NCBI GenBank assembly: GCA_007120915.1
Contig: SKMT01000676.1
Coordinates: 1-18,958 of the forward strand
DNA: 18,958 nucleotides
Direction: 5' to 3'
Source of the DNA: Myxococcales bacterium
Lineage (GTDB): Bacteria > Myxococcota_A > Bradymonadia > Bradymonadales > Bradymonadaceae
The position numbers and the translations under genes were made by a program. Position 1 is the first letter of the stretch, and every line of letters starts with the position of its first letter. The notes under the pieces are model-generated. The model did no database searches, was not told the DNA's origin, and saw only the letters and a program-made list of their open reading frames with translations. Shown piece after piece: positions 14,613 to 18,958 of the stretch.

Positions 14613-15461
14613 TCAGGCGCGGAGGCTGGCACGTTCTCGAAGTGGTTGCCGATCTTCGGGATCGCGGTCGCGCAGCTCCGTAGTTCCGTCGGGAATCCCG
14701 GGAGTACTCGGCATGACTTCGACTTCGGTGTTCGGCGAAATTCTGACGCGAAGTGGTTTGTCTGCCCGTGCCGGGGCAATAGCAATGTAGGAATCCACAC
14801 CGGTAAGGGAGTACGTCCCGGGGAATCCGTTGACAGCGCGGAGCAGTACGGGCGGGGGCTCTCCATCGAGCATATTTGTTAACCAGCCGACAATGGAATC
14901 ATGGCCCGGGGGTTCTTCGCCGGGAGCCGGCTTCAACCGAACGATTGCGTCGGCGGTCACGATATGGCGTTGGGGAGAGAAGAGATCTTTCAGACGTTGA
15001 AGCCCCAACGTCGGCATCGCAATCTTCGCCGAGTACGTCTGCAGGTGGGTCAGGCTGGCAGAGGCAAATTGGAGGGCTGTCTCCGGCCGAGAAGCGATGG
15101 ACACGGTATCTCCGGCACCGGCGTTAAGGAGTTGGTTCAACGATCGGTTCACAACGGTAAATGTGACGAAATCGGCCAGGTTCCAGACGGTGTGTTCCTG
15201 TGGCTGTGATTCATAGACGTAGAGCATCAAGCCGTCGACCACCTGCAACAGTCGCTCCGGGGGGGAGTGAACGGCCCCGGCGATGGAGCGAGCGATGGCG
15301 CTTCGCAGCTCGTCGCGACGCTCGAAATTGAGCAGACAACGCCGGTGCGCCGGTCCCGCGATATGTTCAAAGCCGTATCGCGGAGGCAATTTGGGAACAT
15401 CGAAGGTGGCGTCGCCTCGGGCAAGTGGTTCGCCACATATGGGGCAGTTGCGTTGGGTCAT
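14613..15461 (-). CDS. Unknown protein with N-terminal CxxC...HxxC zinc motif
   Basis: The ATG at 15461 overlaps the stop of the JAMM gene by four bases (ATGA), so translation is probably coupled. The 282-residue product opens with CPICGEPLARGD and then, 29 residues on, HRRC: C6, C9, H39 and C42 form a plausible zinc site of treble-clef type. The remainder is mixed alpha/beta. A helical middle (about 75-150, LADFVTFTVVNRSLNQLLN) is followed by a Pro-rich, probably beta-rich C-terminal half. No signal peptide or transmembrane helix is seen. The family is not recognised. The zinc module could bind a protein partner or nucleic acid. It sits between the JAMM protein and a third orphan, suggesting that the three act together. 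Confidence 0.78.
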   Translation of the reverse strand: MTQRNCPICGEPLARGDATFDVPKLPPRYGFEHIAGPAHRRCLLNFERRDELRSAIARSIAGAVHSPPERLLQVVDGLMLYVYESQPQEHTVWNLADFVTFTVVNRSLNQLLNAGAGDTVSIASRPETALQFASASLTHLQTYSAKIAMPTLGLQRLKDLFSPQRHIVTADAIVRLKPAPGEEPPGHDSIVGWLTNMLDGEPPPVLLRAVNGFPGTYSLTGVDSYIAIAPARADKPLRVRISPNTEVEVMPSTPGIPDGTTELRDRDPEDRQPLRERASLRA

Positions 15462-15940
15462 GGTGGGAGCCAGTTGGACAAGTCTTCATACTCGGTGAAT
15501 GCCTCGCAGCTTCCGGATGCCGTTACGATTACCGACCTTTCTTGTCCTGTAGCATCAGCGAATTCCCGCAGTGCCTGTCGATCAGCACCGGAAGGAGTTG
15601 TGCAGTCATCCGGATGCGAATGAGCGTACCAGATGAAACCCTGATCGAGGAAACACGACGGGATCGACGTTTCGTTCGGGATGCCGCGGATCAGCACGCG
15701 TTCTTCGGCATCGTCGGTACTCCGACCGAGCAGAGCGTATTCCTGGCTGGTGGCACTATGCAACTCGGCAAGATCGCAGATGTCGACGTCCGATTCATTG
15801 AGTTCGCACAAGACTTCAGAATGGTCGAACGGTGTTGCTTCTTCTTCAAATCGGTCCAGAACTGTTTGCAGTTTGCTGCGCAAGTTGAATCTCGTGCCTG
15901 CAGGAAAATTAAGTACCGGCGGCTTGGTAGCCAATGCCAA
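15458..15940 (-). CDS. JAMM/MPN-domain metallopeptidase-like protein
   Basis: The 160-residue product has the complete JAMM signature H-x-H-x7-S-x2-D: H107, H109, S117 and D120 in YAHSHPDDCTTPSGAD. An upstream glutamate, E67, in QEYALLGRS matches the usual strand ahead of the motif. JAMM enzymes are zinc isopeptidases or peptidases that remove ubiquitin-like proteins or process protein tails; bacterial ones occur in sulfur-carrier, phage-tail and antiviral conjugation systems. The frame contains no ATG, so a TTG is used: 15940, or 15934 with TGGGG upstream. The true start is uncertain. No signal peptide is seen. No E1, E2 or ubiquitin-like gene lies nearby. Its stop overlaps the next gene by four bases. 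No promoter is evident in the 41 bases between the direct repeat and the start, so it may be read through from the lipoprotein gene upstream. Confidence 0.85.
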   Translation of the reverse strand: MALATKPPVLNFPAGTRFNLRSKLQTVLDRFEEEATPFDHSEVLCELNESDVDICDLAELHSATSQEYALLGRSTDDAEERVLIRGIPNETSIPSCFLDQGFIWYAHSHPDDCTTPSGADRQALREFADATGQERSVIVTASGSCEAFTEYEDLSNWLPP

Positions 15941-15981
15941 CCCCAGGAAGTGAAACTCGGCGCAGCGGGGATGTCAACGAC

Positions 15982-16003
15982 GGGCCGGGGGATGACATCG
16001 ACT
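15982..16003. repeat. 22-bp direct repeat, copy 2
   Basis: This is an exact copy of 13844-13865 in the same orientation. On the minus strand it begins 3 bases after the TAG stop of the lipoprotein gene (16007) and ends about 40 bases before the JAMM gene. The pair brackets the three-gene operon with no other gene inside. Each copy follows a stop codon, which is how a module inserted at or carrying such a site would look. Confidence 0.9.
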
Positions 16004-16006
16004 CCG

Positions 16007-16738
16007 CTACGGTACCAGCCAGTGGCCGCGGCGGTCGGGCCCGCAGCGGCCCGTCTCTTCGCCGGCGAACCACTCGCAGTTGCCCGCCTCGCATTCGTAG
16101 ATGTAGTCGCAGGCTGCTTCTTCGGGTTTGGTGCCGGTGAAGATGCGCTGGCAGGGTTCGTAGTGGGCTTTGATTTCGCCCTCGTGGCGCCGGGCGATGG
16201 CGCGGTATGCCTGCATGTTGAAGTCGTCGCCGCGGGCGGTGCGTTCCAATTCACAGGTGGAGGGGGGAGAGGCGATGCGCTCGATGCACTCGCCGGCGGC
16301 CTGGGCGTCGTAGTCGGTGCTGTCGGATTCGATGGCTTCTTCGATCTGATGGGGCATCAGGCCCAGGAAGGCGGCGACCATCTCGGTGAAATCCTCGCAC
16401 TGGGCGTCGGGGAGCATCGGCGGGGTGAGTTGTTCGGCCTTCTGTTTGATGCGGTGGAAGTCGTCTTTGTAGTCGTCGACCACCGCCGGGGGAACCCCGT
16501 CGTCGAAGGAGGTGCCCACGGGCAGCAGAAACAGATGGAAGATCCCGCCGCGAAACCGGTCGTCCGTACAACTGCGGTAGCTGGAGCAGGTGGCGTCGAC
16601 GAGTTGCTCAGCAAAGTCTTCGGCGGCCACGGGCTCGGCGTCGTCCACCGGCGGTGGCTCCACCTGGGCGGAGGGTGCGCATTCGCAGGCGGTCAGCGCG
16701 ACGCAGGCGATGGCGATGAGGAGAAGTCGTGGCTGCAT
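16007..16738 (-). CDS. Cys-rich lipoprotein of unknown function
   Basis: I start at the ATG at 16738, which gives MQPRLLLIAIACVALTACEC: a short signal peptide with lipobox LTAC and lipidated cysteine 18. The frame is open to 16855, but that extension would bury the signal peptide. No clear ribosome binding site is present. The 243-residue product has a Pro/Ala/Glu linker (20-38), then a helical region with CSSYRSC (51-57) and further cysteines (114, 151, 162, 196, 210). It ends in a Cys-rich module (CDYIYECEAGNCEWF, later C232) typical of disulfide-bonded extracytoplasmic domains of this bacterial group. It is expected to be envelope-anchored. No enzyme motif is recognised. Single-line GC is about 63%, above that of the module that follows it. 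Confidence 0.85.
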   Translation of the reverse strand: MQPRLLLIAIACVALTACECAPSAQVEPPPVDDAEPVAAEDFAEQLVDATCSSYRSCTDDRFRGGIFHLFLLPVGTSFDDGVPPAVVDDYKDDFHRIKQKAEQLTPPMLPDAQCEDFTEMVAAFLGLMPHQIEEAIESDSTDYDAQAAGECIERIASPPSTCELERTARGDDFNMQAYRAIARRHEGEIKAHYEPCQRIFTGTKPEEAACDYIYECEAGNCEWFAGEETGRCGPDRRGHWLVP

Positions 16739-16858
16739 GATGGTTCGTCGGTGGTTGAGGTGGGGGAGAGCCGGTCGGATGTGACCGGTAAGCACCTGGG
16801 CGGGGGGAGGCAAGGGGTGTGGGGACTGCGCGCACACCGGGCAGAAGAGCTGCACTCT

Positions 16859-16900
16859 TTCCGACTTCCGAGTTCCGAGTTCCGACTTCCGATTTCCGAT
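16859..16900 (+). repeat. Heptad repeat array D (TTCCGAN x6)
   Basis: Six perfect 7-base units: TTCCGAC, TTCCGAG, TTCCGAG, TTCCGAC, TTCCGAT, TTCCGAT. The array lies upstream of the lipoprotein gene starting at 16738. It is the inverted partner of array E, 81 bases away. Confidence 0.9.
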
Positions 16901-16981
16901 TCACTTTTACTTCGTCTCCAGATTCCCCCCGATCCTAATGGGTCGACCGGAAACCATCAGACAAAGGAAAGATGAAACCCC

Positions 16982-17009
16982 ATCGGAAGTCGGAAATCGG
17001 AATTCGGAA
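16982..17009 (+). repeat. Heptad repeat array E (NTCGGAA x4)
   Basis: Four 7-base units, ATCGGAA, GTCGGAA, ATCGGAA and TTCGGAA, are the reverse complement of the array D unit. D and E could pair into a stem of about 28 bp with few mismatches around the 81 bases between them. E lies just after the stop (17028) of the minus-strand lipoprotein gene. Confidence 0.88.
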
Positions 17010-17027
17010 AAGTTCCACGGGGAGGAT

Positions 17028-17606
17028 TTAGTCGTCCGCTTCTCTGATAAGGCGCTCCGGGAGAGTGCGGGCGGGAATGGTGTCGGTGCTGACGGTGATG
17101 ATGGCGCTTTCAATGCCGTTGTCGCTGTCGTCGCCGTTGTCGTCGTCGCAGGTGGGGAAGTGGTGGTTGGCGGGGCTGAGGTGGATTTCGTCGAAGTCGC
17201 GGTCGAGCCAGCCGCAGTCGTCGCCGGCGGGTACGTCCTGGCAGGAGACGTAGTAGTAGTGGGTGCCCCAGCGGGTGTCGTGGTGCCAGTAGGCGCGGGT
17301 CGGTGTGTCGCCCCGGGGGTCGAGGTACTCGAGAAGAAATGCCTGGTTGCTGGCGGCTCGGGTGCTCAGCGAGGAGATGGCGTCGCGGTTCGATTCGAGG
17401 CACTCCTCGTAGTCGGGCCAGTTGTCGAAGCGCTCGGAATAGCTGGCGGCGGCGACGGCTTCGTTCCCGCAGGTGCAGTCGCGCACGGTGTAGGTGGGTG
17501 GACCGTCGTCGATCAGGTCCTGCAGCGCCTCTTCCGGCGGGGGGCCGCAGGCGGCGATGAGCACCAGCAAAACAAGGGCGATATGTTGTGGGAGTCGTCG
17601 TGTCAC
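17028..17606 (-). CDS. Small lipoprotein of unknown function
   Basis: The 192-residue product uses a GTG start at 17606 (MTRRLPQHIALVLLVLIAAC). It has a signal peptide with hydrophobic residues 8-17, lipobox IAAC and lipidated cysteine 20. A Pro/Glu linker (21-26) is followed by a CTC pair (44-46), a tyrosine-rich segment with YEEC (66-69), and an Asp-rich stretch (CDDDNGDDSDNG) near residue 155 that may bind calcium. The last 30 residues are polar. I do not recognise the family. It is predicted to sit in the cell envelope. It follows the 48-residue membrane peptide gene by 43 bases, so the two are probably co-transcribed. The next gene downstream is 289 bases away, across heptad arrays E and D. 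Confidence 0.8.
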   Translation of the reverse strand: MTRRLPQHIALVLLVLIAACGPPPEEALQDLIDDGPPTYTVRDCTCGNEAVAAASYSERFDNWPDYEECLESNRDAISSLSTRAASNQAFLLEYLDPRGDTPTRAYWHHDTRWGTHYYYVSCQDVPAGDDCGWLDRDFDEIHLSPANHHFPTCDDDNGDDSDNGIESAIITVSTDTIPARTLPERLIREADD

Positions 17607-17649
17607 GTCGCCGCCAGCATAGCGGTGTTGGCGGTGGGGGCAAAGAAGA

Positions 17650-17796
17650 TCATCGCTGATCGGTGATGATCGTGTGGGCCGGCGGGGGCTCGGCAGGTGC
17701 GGCTGCGGCGGCGTCGGAGGCCAGAGAGGCGACCAGAAGCACCATCATCACGGCGATGAGGGGAAGCAGGCTCGACAGGAAGTAATCGTCAGTCAT
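17650..17796 (-). CDS. 48-residue single-TM membrane peptide
   Basis: The ATG at 17796 is preceded by GGAG at a good distance, so this short start is preferred over the longer open frame to 18066, whose extra 90 residues look non-coding. The product has one hydrophobic helix (about 7-27, LSSLLPLIAVMMVLLVASLA). An Ala/Pro-rich polar tail (AAAAAPAEPPPAHTIITDQR) follows. It is too short for a family call. It lies 43 bases before the small lipoprotein gene on the same strand and may act with it in the envelope. The coding call rests on the ribosome binding site and the clean TM segment. Confidence 0.6.
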   Translation of the reverse strand: MTDDYFLSSLLPLIAVMMVLLVASLASDAAAAAPAEPPPAHTIITDQR

Positions 17797-18279
17797 CGAA
17801 AATCTCCATCGGTTCGTCAGATGCGTTTGCTCCATGTTGACGATGCCAACCATGACAGGTCGTTTTGACGCGGCTGTGGCCGCGAAATGAAGAAGTTGTG
17901 CAATCGCTGTGCAGGCGTAGATCGCCGGATCGGCCCGCCATAGCGTCGAACAGCCGGGGAGGGCCAAAAAATGGGAGGGGGCCCCCAGGTTGTCGTGCCT
18001 CGATGGCTGTCTATCGTTGAAGCCGAAGGTTTTGAAATGAGATCCATTCGCGGAGAAGACTGCCATCGCACCCTATGCAGACCAGTGTGCCATTTGCCGC
18101 ACATTCCGGCGCTACGACGCCGGGCGTCGGGCGACGAGATCCGACCCCGATGCTTCGGGGAAAAAAGTCGACTCCATGAGCCACACCGAGACAGACCGCA
18201 ACTTTCTTCACCGTCGACGCCGGGGGGATACCGATGTGTGCCGGCGCGGGCGGCGAAGAGGGGGGTGTGTTCGCACCAA
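17797..18279. other. Divergent intergenic region before the trehalose-synthase gene
   Basis: About 480 bases lie between the divergent starts of the membrane peptide and the trehalose-6-phosphate synthase. I see a small hairpin CGCGGC/GCCGCG (17869-17884), a 10-base palindrome GGGGGCCCCC (17977-17986) and a stem CCCCGA/TCGGGG followed by six A (18145-18166). None is a clear promoter or terminator. A plus-strand open frame here (17971-18318) has no protein-like features. Confidence 0.5.
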
Positions 18280-18286
18280 GGGAGGG
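18280..18286 (+). promoter_or_regulatory. Ribosome binding site of the trehalose-synthase gene
   Basis: GGGAGGG ends 7 bases before the ATG at 18294 and fixes that start. It is the strongest ribosome binding site in the window. Confidence 0.8.
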
Positions 18287-18293
18287 CCGCAGC

Positions 18294-18958
18294 ATGCACG
18301 ACAGACAGCAGCAGTTGACGGTGGTATCGAACCGATTGCCCATTGTGATGAACCGAACCGACGACGGGTGGGACGTCAAACCCGGCAGCGGGGGATTGGT
18401 CCAGGCGATGAATCCAATTCTGGGAGACACCGGAGGCTGCTGGGTCGGCTGGCCCGGGGTCGTCGCCGAAGATGGTGATGGCTGGCGTGAAAGCGTCGAG
18501 CAGATGAGCGCCGAGGGCGACTATCAGTTCGAGCCGGTGGTCATCAGCGATGAGGACTACCGGGGGTACTACCGAGGGTTTGCCAACTCGGTGCTGTGGC
18601 CTCTGTTTCACGGATTCCCGGACCGCTGTGATTTCGACCCCGCCTTCTACGACGCCTACGGGCGGGTGAACCAGAAGTTCGCCGAGGCCGTCAGAACCTG
18701 CCACGACGAAGGAGTGTTGTGGGTGCAGGACTACCACCTGATTCAGTTGGCCCGTCGGCTTCGTGAGCAGAAAAACCCGGGGCAGATCGGGTTCTTCTTG
18801 CACATCCCCTTTCCCAGCGTCGAAAACTTCTCGAAGCTTCCCTGGGGCGAAGAGATTCTCGCCGATCTGTTGCACTACGATCTGATAGGGTTTCAGACCG
18901 AGCGCGATCTGCACAATTTTGAGCGGTGCGCCCGGGAGGCGGGAATCCGAAGCACCAC
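18294..18958 (+). CDS. otsA: Trehalose-6-phosphate synthase, 3' end beyond window
   Basis: This glycosyltransferase family 20 enzyme joins UDP-glucose (or a similar donor) to glucose-6-phosphate, giving trehalose-6-phosphate, a precursor of the osmoprotectant trehalose. The ATG at 18294 has a strong GGGAGGG ribosome binding site at 18280-18286. The visible 221 codons include VVSNRLPI (10-17), the donor-loop segment GSGGLVQA with GGCWVGWPG (31-55), YYRGFANSVLWPLFHGF (92-108), WVQDYHL (143-149) and GFFLHIPFP (166-174). All are hallmarks of OtsA/TPS. The C-terminus is missing, so I cannot tell whether a phosphatase domain is fused, as in bifunctional TPS-TPP proteins. It is cytoplasmic and would serve salt or desiccation tolerance. 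Confidence 0.93.
   Translation, partial: MHDRQQQLTVVSNRLPIVMNRTDDGWDVKPGSGGLVQAMNPILGDTGGCWVGWPGVVAEDGDGWRESVEQMSAEGDYQFEPVVISDEDYRGYYRGFANSVLWPLFHGFPDRCDFDPAFYDAYGRVNQKFAEAVRTCHDEGVLWVQDYHLIQLARRLREQKNPGQIGFFLHIPFPSVENFSKLPWGEEILADLLHYDLIGFQTERDLHNFERCAREAGIRST

Noticed and set aside
13844..16003. The 22-bp repeats as integron attC sites
   Set aside because: They lack the GTTRRRY/RYYYAAC core sites and the inner palindromes, and no integrase is present in the window.
15425..16975. 516-codon plus-strand open frame across the JAMM and lipoprotein genes
   Set aside because: It runs opposite two genes with clear signal-peptide, lipobox and JAMM motifs. The translation has no recognisable domain and crosses a direct repeat and intergenic DNA.
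18145..18166. Stem CCCCGA/TCGGGG followed by six A as a terminator
   Set aside because: The tract is A on the plus strand, and on the minus strand the T-tract precedes the stem. It also lies upstream of both neighbouring genes.
17817..18914. 365-codon minus-strand open frame opposite the trehalose-synthase gene
   Set aside because: The plus strand encodes canonical OtsA motifs with a strong ribosome binding site. The minus-strand product lacks any.

Overview
The window is high-GC bacterial DNA (hand counts of single 60-base lines run from about 52% to 63% GC). It is rich in lipoproteins with clear lipoboxes, acidic linkers and paired cysteines, and carries a giant Cys-rich lipoprotein, a zinc-ribbon/double-FHA protein and a GAF sensor. 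This mix suggests a deltaproteobacterial/Myxococcota-type organism, perhaps Bradymonadales. That assignment is inference from gene style only. No rRNA, tRNA, CRISPR array or transposase was seen.

Layout: (1) 1-738, a GAF-domain protein (minus strand, cut by the window start), then rpmB (ribosomal protein L28, minus, 892-1134). (2) 1584-2861, a zinc-ribbon + two-FHA protein (plus), then an IHF/HU protein (plus, 3066-3359). (3) 3471-6680, a 1069-residue lipoprotein with about 44 four-cysteine repeats (minus). (4) 7020-8554, a split-barrel flavin/heme-type protein, a two-TM acidic-tailed membrane protein and a SLOG/LOG-family protein (plus; the last two overlap). (5) 8640-11018, ppsA (minus). 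(6) 11295-13803, a lower-GC pair: an orphan secreted protein and an orphan lipoprotein (plus). (7) 13873-15940, a lower-GC three-gene minus-strand operon encoding a JAMM metallopeptidase-like protein, a zinc-binding orphan and a third orphan, bounded by identical 22-bp direct repeats. (8) 16007-17796, two lipoproteins and a 48-residue membrane peptide (minus). (9) 18294-end, a trehalose-6-phosphate synthase (plus, cut by the window end).

Housekeeping functions (L28, IHF, PEP synthase, trehalose synthesis) are interspersed with envelope proteins and orphans. The most unusual region is 13.8-16.0 kb. There a JAMM-centred operon sits exactly between two copies of a 22-bp sequence, each just after a stop codon, as expected of an inserted or excisable cassette. 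The 11.0-11.3 kb divergent region holds a run of 16 C between promoter-like boxes, a layout known from phase-variable genes. Several intergenic regions carry arrays with a strict 7-base period but different sequences: two share one vocabulary (flanking the IHF gene), one is GTTRTTN, and two form an inverted TTCCGAN pair. A 9-base-period array sits before the 12487 lipoprotein gene. These are the observations most worth checking.
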